The position numbers were made by a program, and so were the translations under genes. The notes below the pieces were generated by a model that was not told the origin of the DNA, ran no database searches, and saw only the letters and a list, made by a program, of their open reading frames with translations. This document shows positions 25,683 through 37,200 of a stretch of 64,000 nt of DNA, one piece after another. The stretch lies in contig CAYWKD010000003.1 in assembly GCA_964458705.1 (NCBI GenBank), forward strand, positions 1-64,000, read 5' to 3'. The stretch comes from JAAUTG01 sp964458705 (lineage in GTDB: Bacteria; Bacteroidota; Bacteroidia; Chitinophagales; Saprospiraceae). The stretch's first letter is position 1. Every line of letters begins with the position of its first letter.

Positions 25683-28004
25683 ATGCCTAGAAAGAAGAAC
25701 ATACTCATATCATTCATTTTATCTACGATAGTTGCATCTCTCTGCATGGCTCAAGCACCACAAATTGACTGGGACAAGACGCTAGGCGGTAGTAGCTGGG
25801 AAGAACTCCATAGCATAACGCCCACATCGGATGGAGGTATGTTGGTTGCTGCAATCACACAGTCAACAAATGATGGGGATGTTGTAGATGAAAAGATAGG
25901 AGACTGGGATTATTGGCTGGTCAAATTGAATAATCAAGGGGCAATTGAGTGGCAAAAAAGATATGGAGGGGATAAAGCTGATCGCATTTGGGTGAGTCAA
26001 GAGACAAGAGATGGGGGCTTTATCATCGGTGGAGAATCCCTGTCAGGCATCAGTGGCAATAAAACAGAATCCTCTAAAGGGGGATGGGATTGTTGGATGA
26101 TTAAAGTAAATAGAGAAGGGCTGATTGAGTGGGACAAAACAATTGGCGGTGATGGACATGATGCTATCAGAGGTGATATTATTGAAACAAATGATGGAGG
26201 TTTTCTAATTGCAGGTATCTCTGACTCTAATGTAGGAGGAGATAAATCCGAACCCACTAGAGGCGATTGGGACTACTGGGTGGTTCGTGTAGATAATCAA
26301 GGGCGTGTAATCTGGGATAAAACCTTTGGTGGCGATCAAAAGGAGTTATTGCAAGCAGCAATTGCTTTACCAGACGGAGGTTTTCTGCTAGGTGGCGAGT
26401 CGCGCTCAGGTGTAAGTGGTGATAAAAATGATTTTCTAAGAGGGCTAAACGACTACTGGGTTTTGAAAATAGATGCCAATGGTAATCTGATATGGCAAAG
26501 AACAATTGGTGGCAACTGGGATGAAGCTATTTTTGATATGGTGAGGGCGGAGAATGGTACTATTTATCTAGCAGGTTTCTCTGGCTCTGATGCTACTTTT
26601 GAAAAATCTAATCCTTCTTACGGAAGTATTGATTACTGGGTTGTTGCAATTGACGGGGATGGCAATATTTTGTGGGATAAAAACTACGGTGGCAAAAAGC
26701 CTGATACAGCCTACGATATTCGCATTAATTCACTAGGGAACTTAATAGTAGGCGGTATTGCCAATTCCGAAGTTAGTGGTGTAAAAACAGCCGCTTCCAA
26801 AGGATTGATTGATTACTGGGTGATTTATCTCACGCCCGATGGAGAAATGATATGGGATGCAACCTATGGCTCAACAAAGAGAGACGCACTAACAGAAATT
26901 GAATTAGGCTTGGACGGTAGCATTTATATGGCAGGACACTCAGAGTCAAATGTAGGAGGCGATAAAACGGAGACATCAAGGGGCGTAAACGATATCTGGA
27001 TTGTAAAAACTACCTGCGATCTATTACCGCAGATGCAAGATTCTATTTTGATAGGTTGTCAAGAAAATCAGTTATTGCTAGCAGCAGATTTTGCTAGATG
27101 TCGTGATTGTCAGTACGAATGGCAAGATGCACGTACAGATAGTTTGAACCTTGTTCAGCTACCTATTTCTAACAGAAATTACATTGTGAGAGCAATGGAT
27201 ACAAATGGTTGCATCGCCTATGATACTACCCATCTTTATAACAATCCGATTGATAGTGTTAGTTTTGAGATATATGGTGAAAACTGCTTGGTAGAGGTGA
27301 AAGTTAATGAAGTGCATGGCGGAACAGCTCCTTATGAATATGCTTTTTATGAATCAGGACAGCCTCTGAGTAGTAAGCGTCCACTAGGTCAGACTAAAGA
27401 TTATATTTTGAGTATTAAAGACGTTGTGGATTGCAGATTAGATACAACCGAGGCTTTTGGCACAAATGAAGAATTAATAGTTACATTAGGGGAAGATATT
27501 TTAGTCGAACTGGGCGATAGCTTGATCGTTGAAGTATTTTCTAATCGAACGATTAAATCTGTTCATTGGACTAATATTGATACGACTGATTGTTTCGATT
27601 GTAGCAGCATTCGCACCATTGCTATTGATCCTTCAACTGTTTTTGCAGAGGTCAAAGACGAGTTTGGCTGCACTGCTGAGGACAATATAGAGATTCGTTT
27701 AAAGAAAGATTACGAAACCTATATCCCTAATATTTTTTCTCCCGATGGTGATGGACGAAATGACTTTTTTACTATTTATGGAGGTAAGGATGTTCAGCGA
27801 GTTCTTAGTTTTTACATTTTCGATCGCTGGGGGCAAACCGTATTTGAACGCAGTAGCATACGACTCAATACGCCATCGGATGGTTGGGGAGGTGATCTTC
27901 GCAACATAGCTGCTCCACCGGGTATTTACATTTACTATGCAGAGGTTGAATTTATTGATGGACATCGAGCAATTTTTAAAGGAGATGTTTTATTAACGAG
28001 GTAA
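25683..28004 (+). CDS. Secreted repeat protein with gliding-motility-type (T9SS type B) C-terminus
   Basis: A 773-residue exported protein with a signal peptide up to about residue 23. Residues about 28-445 hold seven repeats of about 57-62 residues, each with a DYW(V/L)V-type strand, a W-K/D-TxGG motif and a DGGFxxxG motif (for example VIWDKTFGGD, DGGFLLGGES). A less regular PKD/Ig-like part follows (about 450-680). The last 90 residues are the CHU_C / gliding-motility-associated domain: IPNIFSPDGDGRNDFF, FYIFDRWGQTVFE, GIYIYYAEV. It is sorted by T9SS. The likely role is as a large surface or adhesive protein; no enzymatic motif is seen. Confidence 0.85.
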   Translation: MPRKKNILISFILSTIVASLCMAQAPQIDWDKTLGGSSWEELHSITPTSDGGMLVAAITQSTNDGDVVDEKIGDWDYWLVKLNNQGAIEWQKRYGGDKADRIWVSQETRDGGFIIGGESLSGISGNKTESSKGGWDCWMIKVNREGLIEWDKTIGGDGHDAIRGDIIETNDGGFLIAGISDSNVGGDKSEPTRGDWDYWVVRVDNQGRVIWDKTFGGDQKELLQAAIALPDGGFLLGGESRSGVSGDKNDFLRGLNDYWVLKIDANGNLIWQRTIGGNWDEAIFDMVRAENGTIYLAGFSGSDATFEKSNPSYGSIDYWVVAIDGDGNILWDKNYGGKKPDTAYDIRINSLGNLIVGGIANSEVSGVKTAASKGLIDYWVIYLTPDGEMIWDATYGSTKRDALTEIELGLDGSIYMAGHSESNVGGDKTETSRGVNDIWIVKTTCDLLPQMQDSILIGCQENQLLLAADFARCRDCQYEWQDARTDSLNLVQLPISNRNYIVRAMDTNGCIAYDTTHLYNNPIDSVSFEIYGENCLVEVKVNEVHGGTAPYEYAFYESGQPLSSKRPLGQTKDYILSIKDVVDCRLDTTEAFGTNEELIVTLGEDILVELGDSLIVEVFSNRTIKSVHWTNIDTTDCFDCSSIRTIAIDPSTVFAEVKDEFGCTAEDNIEIRLKKDYETYIPNIFSPDGDGRNDFFTIYGGKDVQRVLSFYIFDRWGQTVFERSSIRLNTPSDGWGGDLRNIAAPPGIYIYYAEVEFIDGHRAIFKGDVLLTR

Positions 28005-28026
28005 TGTAACTTCAGTTTCCTAGTGC

Positions 28027-29322
28027 TTACTGCTTTGGAAATCGTTTTGCCACCAAGTCATCTGCCAATTTTGCTAAGTCAATCCCTACCACTTCTTTAT
28101 TAGTTTTCAACGCTTGTTGGGCAAGACCGTCAGGCAGACCTTCATAGCCTACGAAAGCTCCAAGAATAGCACCTGTTACCGCAGCAACGGTATCGTTGTC
28201 CCGTCCGTAATTTACAACAAATTCAATCGCTTTTTGAAAATCTCCTTGTGTGAACTCAATGGCAGTCAAATTGATAAGATGTATCTCACCAGCATGAAAA
28301 GGAATATCCTGCAATTTTTCATCCATTAGGCTATATGCTTTTTGAACTTGCTGCCAGTAGAGGCTATCTCGGCTATAATTTTGAGGGAGTTTCAGGTCCT
28401 CTTCAACTGCTTCAATTTCCTTAGCTTGAAAAGCAATATTTTTTGCATCTTGATAAATGCGATGTGAAATTCTACCCACCAAGCGACTATTGAAGTAGCG
28501 CAGGGGGTCTGTCTGATAAGCGACAGTGGTTAGGTCTTTGGCTTCAATATTAGGCTGCATGGCATTGGCGACCAAAGCAGCCGTCAAGCCCGTAATATCT
28601 CTAGCATAGCCTAGATCAAATAAACCCAAACGATAAGACTCTAAATAAGCACGTTCTGGTGTAGTTGGATAATATGCACCTATTAAGGGGGCATAAAGCA
28701 TACCAGCACAAGCCATTTCGCCACCATAAAATTTATTGAGCGCATAGCTGTAGCCATCTAAGTTATTTTCGGTGTATGGCTTTGCAACTTTCGCCCACTC
28801 TTGTAGCCAAGTGGCATGGAGTAGTTCTCTCTCCAAAGGTTCAGGTGCAAAAGCATCTATATTTTTCACCTGCTCCATTTCAGCAAGATAAAGATCAATA
28901 ATGTATTGTGCGAAGTTCTTAGCATTCAGCGAATCAGTACGATTTTGATTGAGCAAAAACTGGCCGGCTAGGTATTTCCAACGAGTGTCATCCGTTGTAC
29001 TTCCACCGACTAGGTTGTCTTCCCATGGTCCTTCTGGAGAGCCTTCTCTGATTACTGCATCCATTGAGTCAATATAACCCCATTGCACATTCATCCAACT
29101 TCGATGCCACATTTCTGTCGGTGCGCCCATTGCATCACCGATGGCAGAGCCTATCAAAGATCCCAGCAACTTATCCCGATATATTTCTCTTGTCAAGGTG
29201 CTGTCCCATTCTTGCGTAGCAGAGCTAGGTGGATTAGGACTAGGAAAAATCGTTTGCTCTTGTTCCGAAACGCAAGCACTAAGCAGAAGAGCAAGGCAAA
29301 AAGCTAGGAGTAGTCTCATCAT
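28027..29322 (-). CDS. ADP-ribosylglycohydrolase family lipoprotein
   Basis: The 431-residue protein has a lipoprotein signal, LALLLSAC (Cys 17), so it is exported and lipid-anchored. The ADP-ribosylglycohydrolase (DraG/ARH) fold is shown by GSLIGSAIGDAMGAPTE (about 54-70), the metal-binding GGSTTDDTRW (about 106-115) and the C-terminal GRDNDTVAAVTGAILGA (about 378-394) with its Asp pair. These enzymes remove ADP-ribose or related groups using Mg2+. An exported, lipidated member is odd for an enzyme that mostly acts on intracellular ADP-ribosylation; it may act on extracytoplasmic substrates such as nucleosides or attached ADP-ribose. It converges with the T9SS gene 22 bp away. Confidence 0.85.
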   Translation of the reverse strand: MMRLLLAFCLALLLSACVSEQEQTIFPSPNPPSSATQEWDSTLTREIYRDKLLGSLIGSAIGDAMGAPTEMWHRSWMNVQWGYIDSMDAVIREGSPEGPWEDNLVGGSTTDDTRWKYLAGQFLLNQNRTDSLNAKNFAQYIIDLYLAEMEQVKNIDAFAPEPLERELLHATWLQEWAKVAKPYTENNLDGYSYALNKFYGGEMACAGMLYAPLIGAYYPTTPERAYLESYRLGLFDLGYARDITGLTAALVANAMQPNIEAKDLTTVAYQTDPLRYFNSRLVGRISHRIYQDAKNIAFQAKEIEAVEEDLKLPQNYSRDSLYWQQVQKAYSLMDEKLQDIPFHAGEIHLINLTAIEFTQGDFQKAIEFVVNYGRDNDTVAAVTGAILGAFVGYEGLPDGLAQQALKTNKEVVGIDLAKLADDLVAKRFPKQ

Positions 29323-29350
29323 GAGTCGATTATGTAGATAATACTATTTG

Positions 29351-29378
29351 AAAAAGCAAAAAGCCGCTTTGCAGGCTT
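29351..29378 (-). terminator. Weak terminator downstream of mqnD
   Basis: On the minus strand AAGCC (complement of 29374-29378) and GGCTT (complement of 29361-29365) form a short stem with an eight-base loop, followed by TTTGCTTTTTC. It lies about 85 bases after mqnD and just upstream of the ADP-ribosylglycohydrolase gene. Confidence 0.4.
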
Positions 29379-29462
29379 GAAAATAATAAAACAAACTAGC
29401 GTACAAAACTAGTTATTCCAGTTCATCCAAATCAATTTGGTATTCTCTATTTTTTATTTCAA

Positions 29463-30296
29463 TCAAGAGGAAAGAAATAGAGAATAATTAGTTCTTGGAA
29501 TAATATGCTGTTCATTTGCCACATCAAAGAGTGTCTGAATGGCTTGGCGTCCTTTTTTACCTAAATTAACAGTGAAGTCATTGACATAAAGATCAATGTG
29601 TTGTTTCATAACAGTTGGATTCATCTCCTGTGCATACTGGCTGACGTAAGGCATGGTATCTTCGGGGTGAGCAAAAGCATATTCCACACTTCTACGCATA
29701 ATCCGATTGACTTTTTGCTGTGTACTTTCTGGCAAAGATCGTTTTATTACTATTCCTCCAAGCGGGATGGGCATTTGATAAGTCTCTTCCCAGTATTCGC
29801 CTAAATCTCTTATTTTGACTAACCCTTTGTTTTGATAAGTAAAACGATTTTCATGAATAATTACGCCCGCAGCCACTTCTTCTTTCAGTACTGCCGCTTC
29901 AATATCTGAAAAAAGTAATGCCTTTTTATTTTGTAAACCAGGATAAGCCAAACTAAACAAGAAATTGGCAGTCGTATATTTCCCTGGAATGCCAATCATT
30001 TCTGATGCTAACGAAGTAGAGTCATGTAACTGCTTGGCAATGAGTAAAGGTCCGCAATTATTTCCTAGTGCACTGCCAGCATCCAGTAGAACATAATCCT
30101 TTACGCAATAAGCAAAAGCGTGATAACTTAACTTGGTAATGTCTAGCTCATTTTGAAAAGCACGCTTGTTCAGTGTTGCTACATCTTCATAATGCACTAC
30201 AAATTCTAGCCCTTCTGTATCAACTTTCTGATGAATCATAGCGTAGAAGATAAACGTATCATTGGGGCAAGGAGAAAAACCGAGTGATAAAGTCAT
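29463..30296 (-). CDS. mqnD: 1,4-dihydroxy-6-naphthoate synthase (futalosine menaquinone pathway)
   Basis: The 277-residue protein has the MqnD signature GFSPCPNDTFIFYAM at the N-terminus (residues 6-20), a periplasmic-binding-protein-like fold, and motifs LDAGSALGNNCGPLLIA, HENRFTYQNKGLVKI and PIPLGGIVIK. It converts cyclic de-hypoxanthine futalosine to 1,4-dihydroxy-6-naphthoate in menaquinone synthesis without the chorismate/o-succinylbenzoate route. No other mqn gene is in the window. Confidence 0.9.
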   Translation of the reverse strand: MTLSLGFSPCPNDTFIFYAMIHQKVDTEGLEFVVHYEDVATLNKRAFQNELDITKLSYHAFAYCVKDYVLLDAGSALGNNCGPLLIAKQLHDSTSLASEMIGIPGKYTTANFLFSLAYPGLQNKKALLFSDIEAAVLKEEVAAGVIIHENRFTYQNKGLVKIRDLGEYWEETYQMPIPLGGIVIKRSLPESTQQKVNRIMRRSVEYAFAHPEDTMPYVSQYAQEMNPTVMKQHIDLYVNDFTVNLGKKGRQAIQTLFDVANEQHIIPRTNYSLFLSS

Positions 30297-30390
30297 TGAA
30301 ATTAGTTGTTGGTAATCTAGTTAATTGTAATTCGTGCATTGTTGACCTTAATTCATACAGCAAGTCATTGATTTTCAAATATTTAACATA

Positions 30391-31089
30391 ATGGAAAATA
30401 CTCAAGTCATATACGAAGATAATCATCTTATAGCGGTTAACAAATTGGCTGGCTGGCTAGTTCAAGGAGATAAAACAGGCGATGCTACCTTGAGTGATTG
30501 GGTGAAGCGATACATCAAAATTCGTTATGACAAACCAGGAGATGTATTCTTAGGAACGATTCACCGTCTGGATCGCCCAGTGAGTGGTGTAACTTTATTT
30601 GCTAGAACAAGCAAAGCATTGGAGCGCATGAACAAAAAATTTCAATTGCGTCAAGTAGAGAAAACCTACTGGGCAGTAGTGATGGAGCGTCCAAATCCAA
30701 TCTCAGATAAACTCGTTCATTTTTTGATAAAAGATAGAGAGCGAAATGTTACAAAAGCCTATACACGTCCTAAGCTGACGGCGAAGCGAGCAGAACTAAA
30801 CTATCAAATGATTGCAGAAGTAGGAGAGCATCGCTTGCTCGAGGTGCAACTTTTAACAGGACGACCACATCAAATCCGAGTGCAGCTATCCAAAATGGGT
30901 TGCCCCATTCGCGGTGATCGAAAATATGGAGCGAGATATAAAAATCAAGTTGATTATATTCATCTTCATGCCAAAAGGCTAGCTTTCGACCATCCTATTA
31001 CAAAAGAACCTATCGCAATTGAAGCGGCACTGCCCGATGAACAAATTTGGAGGCTTTTTGATGGTATTCAAGGATTGGGCTTTGAGTAA
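30391..31089 (+). CDS. RluA-family RNA pseudouridine synthase
   Basis: The 232-residue enzyme has the catalytic motif HRLDRPVSGVTLF (about residues 55-67; Asp is catalytic), the downstream LLEVQLLTGRPHQIRVQLS (about 149-167) and HLHAKRLAFDHP. It has no N-terminal S4 domain and starts directly with IYEDNHLIAVNKLAGWLVQGD. It isomerises uridine in rRNA or tRNA; the target site cannot be told. The short form is common in Bacteroidota. Confidence 0.92.
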   Translation: MENTQVIYEDNHLIAVNKLAGWLVQGDKTGDATLSDWVKRYIKIRYDKPGDVFLGTIHRLDRPVSGVTLFARTSKALERMNKKFQLRQVEKTYWAVVMERPNPISDKLVHFLIKDRERNVTKAYTRPKLTAKRAELNYQMIAEVGEHRLLEVQLLTGRPHQIRVQLSKMGCPIRGDRKYGARYKNQVDYIHLHAKRLAFDHPITKEPIAIEAALPDEQIWRLFDGIQGLGFE

Positions 31090-31270
31090 CTTTGATCGCT
31101 ACTCAAACATTATTTCTGGTTAAAGCCACGTTAAATATTTAATCTAGTTGTGCTAGAAAAGCATTATTTTACATCTAAATAAAAGGGAAATGAAAAATGC
31201 TCAAATGAAATGCTTTGTTTTTCCCTTTGCCATTAGCCAAATGTTTCTAAAATTGAAGAAAAATAACTTT

Positions 31271-34200
31271 ATGAAAACTTATTATTGGACTATAATAGCG
31301 ACTTCTATTGCCCTTGTATTTATTACTTTACAAAGTTTTAAAACCAATCAAACCTATATGCTATACTTTGATCGAAATGATTATGAGACCGAGTGGGCGG
31401 AAATTGACTCCCTAGAACAAGAAGGTCTTCCACAGTCTGCTTTAGAGAAAGTAGAAGCACTCTACGAAAAGGCTAAGCAGGAAGACAACGCACCTCAGTA
31501 TGTGAAAACAGTTGTCTATAAAGCAAAGTACAAAAAGTACATTGAGGAAGAGGGGGAAGTGCTAGCAGTGCAGTTGATTGAAAAAGAGGCAAATGAAGCA
31601 GCCTTTCCCATAAAGCAAATTTTACTTTCTGCACTGGCGGAGCAGTATAAAAGCTATTTGGATGATAATTATTGGCGGTTTCAAGATCGCAGTAATAGAA
31701 TGGAAGCAGCAAGCGAGGATATGCGAACTTGGACAATGGAGCAGTTGATTGAAAAATCGAACGATTTATACCGGCAATCGTTGGATGATGAAAGATTGAA
31801 GCAAGTTGCAGTTGCTGACTTTGAGGCAATTATTAGAGAAGGAAGAGAAAGTAGGGGGTTGCGTCCAACTTTGTACGATTTGCTAGCTTACCGTGCGGTA
31901 GATTATTTTATGGATGACCGCAGCTATTTGACCGAACCAGCCAATAAATTCTACTTGGACAAGGCAGCAATGCTGGCAGATGCTACTACTTTTGCTAAAA
32001 CGCCTTTTGCCACTACCGATTCGGCTTCTTTTAAATTTCAGACCTTGCTTTTACTGCAAGATTTAATTCAGTTTCATCTGAATGATGAAAAGCCAGATGC
32101 TCTGATAGATGCTAATTTGAAACGATTGAAATTCGTGTATCAAAATGGCATTTTTCCAATGAAAGACGAATTATTCTTGAAGCGTTTGGACGAATTAGTG
32201 GCTAAATATGAGCAGCATCCAATGGTCTCAGAAGTACTCTATGAAAAAGCTAATCACTACTTCAACGAAGGAATAAATTATGAGCCTAATCCCAAAGAAG
32301 CAGGTAAGTGGGATTGGAAAACAGCTATGGAGATTTGTGAAAAAGCCATAGAAAACCATCCAGATACTTATGGAGCTAAGCAGTGTTTAAACCTAAAAGA
32401 ACGCATTGAAAGTAAGAATATAACAATGCAATCAGAGCAAGTCAACCTGCCAGACCAGCCATTTCTATTGAATATCAGCTACAAAAATATTGAAAAACTG
32501 TACTTAAAAGTTGTCCCATTTGAATATGATAATTGGTTGGCACTCAACAGAGAACAATACGATCAACAACTCAAGAAACTCAACAAGTACAAAGCCAGAG
32601 CCAAGTGGTCTGTTGAACTGCCACAAGTAGGAGACTATCGAGAGCATTCCACAGAAATCATGGTGGATGAGTTGCCATTGGGTAGTTGTGTAATTGTAGT
32701 TTCTGAAGATGCTGATTTTGAAGGAGATGAAAATAGCGTGGCGGTACTTTTTACAACAGTTTCCAATTTGAGTTATTGGCATCGTCAAAATAAAGGCATT
32801 TCTGAATTTGTAGTAATGGATCGCCAAACAGGTGCGCCAATAGAAGACGTTACTGTAGAATTACTTTCTCAAAACTATAATCGCCTTACTCGAAAAAATA
32901 CGCTTAAAAACTTCAAAACTGAGAAGACAGATGAAAATGGCTTTGTAACAGCTAGAACCGATCAACGCTACTTTCAAGTCAAGTTGAAAAATGGTAGCGA
33001 CGAGTTGTTTTTCGGTGATGGGTTTTCAAATTACTCCTACAGGGAGAATAGCCAAGCGCAGGTGTTTACACATTTTTTCTTGGACAGAGCCATTTATCGA
33101 CCTGGGCAAACGGTTTACTTCAAAGCAATTGCACTCAAAAAAGATAATAACGGTAAACCAAGTATTTTGCCGAATGAAAAAGTGGTGATTTCTTTTCACG
33201 ATGCGAACTATCAAGAGGTCAAGAATCTACAACTGACCACCAATGAATACGGTACAGTACAAGGTGCTTTCACTGCACCAACGTCTGGTTTGTTGGGGCA
33301 GATGCACCTGCAGTCTAGTCTGGGGAATAGCTCCAAGTTTTTTAGAGTAGAAGAATATAAACGACCAAAGTTTGCAGTAGCGTTTGAGCCTGTTGGCGAG
33401 AGCTATAAGTTGGATGAATTAGTTACTGTAAGAGGCAATGCGAAAGCTTTTGCTGGCAACAATATTGATGGAGGAAAAGTACAATATAGAGTGGTGAGAG
33501 AAACGCGCTATCCATGGTTGCCTTGGTGGTGGAGAAGCTATTATGACAATGGAGAAAGCATGGAAATTGCCAACGGCGAAACAACAACAGATGAAAACGG
33601 TCAGTTTTCAGTTGACTTTAAAGCTATTCCAGATCGAGCAGCTGACCCTGAAAATAAGCCCGAATTTTACTACACAGTTTATGCAGACGTAACGGACATA
33701 ACAGGAGAGACACATTCCAGCGAAACTTCAATCACAGTAGGTCATATCGCATTGAGTATTGAGGTTAAAGTGCCTGAAAAAGTGGATGTGGCAGACTTGC
33801 GAGATATCAAGATTGTTTCCAAAAACTTGAATGGTGAATTTGAACCAGCAAGAGGTACAGTAACGATCAAAGCCCTACAACAACCTCAGCAGCCTTTTAT
33901 TCAGCGCTATTGGGAAACTCCAGATCAACCGCTATTGACAGAGGACGAGTTCAAGCAAAACTTTCCAAATTTACCGTATCAAGAGGAGGATGAAATTCAA
34001 AATTGGGGGGTAGGCGAAACAGTGGAGGAGTTTCAGTTCAATACGCTATTGAAAAAATTGAATGCTGTTAATTTAGGTATAGGTAGCTATATGCTGACGC
34101 TCGAAACTGCTGATAAATATGGGCAAAAAGTAGAAGTAAAAAAGCATTTTACAGTTTATGATTTAGAAAAAGGGCAAATACCTTTTAATGAAATTGGCTG

Positions 34201-37200
34201 GACAATGCAAGAAAAATCAAGCTACGAACCTGACGACACTGCCATCATAAACGTTGGCACAGCTACGGATGACTTGAACGTTCTTTTTGAAGTAGAAAGA
34301 GATCAAGCTATTGTGCGTCGTGCTTGGATCAATATTTCGGAGGTGGAGCAATTAACCATTCCAATCCGTGAAGAAGATAGAGGAAATTTGCATTATCACA
34401 TCAATTTTGTCAAAAATAATCGCTCGTTCATCAAAGGTGGCACAGTTAACGTGCCTTGGAGCAATAAAGATTTAAAAATTGAATACAGCACTTTCCGAGA
34501 TAAACTGAAGCCCGGACAAGAAGAAGAATGGCAAATCAAAATTAGTGGTACAAAAGGGGAGCAAGTAGCAGCCGAAATGGTCGCTACGCTGTACGATGCT
34601 TCCTTAGATCAATTTGTAGTGAATAACTGGGCGTTTAATCCTTACCCAATTTCTTATTACGGTAGATTGGGCTTATCACCTAATCATTTCACCGCTACCA
34701 ATGCTCGCCAAATCAATCGCTATCGCCCTGATTATATTAGCTTTGATAGCCGAGTGTATGATGCGTTCAATTGGTTTGGCTTGAGTGGAAGAGGTTTTTA
34801 TTATAATGAAGTAANNNNNNNNNNNNNNNNNNNNNNNNNNNNNNNNNNNNNNNNNNNNNNNNNNNNNNNNNNNNNNNNNNNNNNNNNNNNNNNNNNNNNN
34901 NNNNNNNNNNNNNNAAGAACTTAGAAGAAACCGTTTTTTTCTTGCCGAATTTAAAAACGGATGAAGCGGGTAATATCATCATTAGTTTTACAATGAATGA
35001 GGCATTGACCAAGTGGAAATTCTTAGGGTTTGCACATACCAAAGACTTGGAGTTTGGCTTGACTCAAAAGGAGACCGTTACTCAAAAAGAATTGATGGTA
35101 CAGCCGAATGCACCACGTTTTATGCGAGAGGGCGATGAAATTGTATTCACTGCCAAAGTAAGTAATCTGACAGAAAATACCATGAATGGTTCAGCTCAAA
35201 TTGAACTATTGGATGCAACGACAATGCAGCCTGTGGCGGATTTGTTTGACTTAAAAGATGCTCAACAATCCTTTACAGCGGAGGCAGGGCAATCCGCTCG
35301 TTTGGCTTGGAAATTGAAAGTGCCATCAGTGGCAAAAGTGCCCGCCTTATTGCACCGAGTGGTAGCGCAAGCAGGAGATTTCTCAGATGGAGAAGAAAGT
35401 GCTTTGCCGATTCTGACCAATCGAATGCTTGTAACAGAAACCATGCCGCTACCCATTCGTGGTCGAAAGCAAGAGACGTTTACGCTCGCTAGTCTTCAAA
35501 ATTCGGATGCGTCCAATACTTTAGAGCATCAAAGTTTGACGTTAGAGTTCACCTCTAATCCAGCTTGGTATGCGGTACAAGCGCTGCCTTATTTAATGGA
35601 ATATCCTCATGAGTGTATAGAGCAAGTTTTTAGCCGCTATTATGCGAACAGCCTAGCCACTTCGGTAGCCAATGCTCATCCAAGAATCAAAGAGGTCTTT
35701 GATACTTGGGCAGCAACTGATGCAGGAGCAATGCAAAGTAACTTATCTAAAAATCAAGACTTGAAATATGCTTTGCTAGAAGAAACGCCTTGGGTGTTAA
35801 ATGCTCAAAGTGAGGAAGAACAAAAGCGTAATATTGGCTTATTGTTTGATCTAAACCGAATGGCAAAAGAGCAGGATGCGGCCTTGAAAAAAATCATCGA
35901 ACGCCAGTCACCGAATGGTGGATTTGCTTGGTTTCCTGGGGGTACTGAAAGTTGGTATATGACGCAGTATATTCTGGAAGGGCTAGGACATTTGGATCGC
36001 TTGGGAGTCAAAAGTATTGAAGACGATGCTAGAATGCTGCGTTTGATTGATAATGCCGTGAAATTCATCGACGAGCAGTTTATCGAATATCACGAGGAAT
36101 TGAAGAGAGTAGGAGCAGATATGGAAAAAGATCAGTTGTCGCCTATTGTTATTCACTATCTCTACACCCGTACTTTCTTTCTGAATTATCCGATAGAGGG
36201 AGCGTTGGAAAAAGTGCTTAGTTTATATCTAAAACAAGTAGATGAATATTGGTTAAAGAAAGGTATCTATCAAGAAGGAATGATTGCTTTGGCATTGCAC
36301 CGCATGGATGAATCGCCAAAAACGATTAAGAAGATTATTAAATCTTTAAAGGAACGTGCCATCCGAAATAAAGAGTTAGGCATGTATTGGAAATTGGACA
36401 AAGGCTATTATTGGCATCAACTGCCCATTGAATCTCATGCCTTAATGATTGAAGTATTTGATGAAGTAGCAGAAGATGAGAAGCAGGTGGAAGAGTTAAA
36501 AGTCTGGTTACTCAAAGCTAAACAAACTACTCACTGGAAAACAACCAAAGCTACGGCAGCAGCGGTATATAGCTTACTGATGAGTGGTGATAATTGGTTG
36601 TTAGAAGACGAGTTAGTAGAAGTGAACTTCAACAACACTGGTAATCCTGAGATTCATGCTCAGAAAATTCAAGCAGCCCAGCAAAACGCAGAAGTTGGAA
36701 CGGGCTATTTCAAAGCGACATGGAGAGCCGATGAGATTAGTGCAGATATGGCAAGTGTGCAAGTGAGTAATCCAAACAAGACCGTAGCTTGGGGAGGGAT
36801 TTATTGGCAATATTTTGAGCAATTGGACAAAATCAATACTTTTGAAGAAACGCCATTGAAGTTAAAAAAGCAACTCTTCAAAGTAATTAACACGCCGACA
36901 GGTCCGAAACTAGAACCTGTAAATGATGAAAGCACCTTGAAAGCGGGGGATAAGCTGCAAGTTAGAATTGAAATTAGAGTTGACCGAGCTATGGAATACG
37001 TTCACATGAAAGACGCTAGAGCTTCGGGGTTCGAGCCAATCAATGTATTGAGTAAGTATAAATGGCAAGGTGGCTTAGGTTATTATGAAAGTACTCGTGA
37101 TGCTTCTACTAACTTCTTTTTTAGTTATTTACCTACTGGTACGCACGTTTTTGAATATCCATTGCGAGTGGTGCATGAAGGTGATTTCTCCAATGGTGTC

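Noticed and set aside
25683..27010. DNA-level tandem repeats inside the T9SS type B gene
   Set aside because: The repeats are protein-level blades with diverged DNA; they are part of the gene and not a separate repeat array.
31190..31270. Upstream extension of the second alpha-2-macroglobulin gene by 27 codons
   Set aside because: The extension would bury the signal peptide that starts at 31271 and has no matching features.
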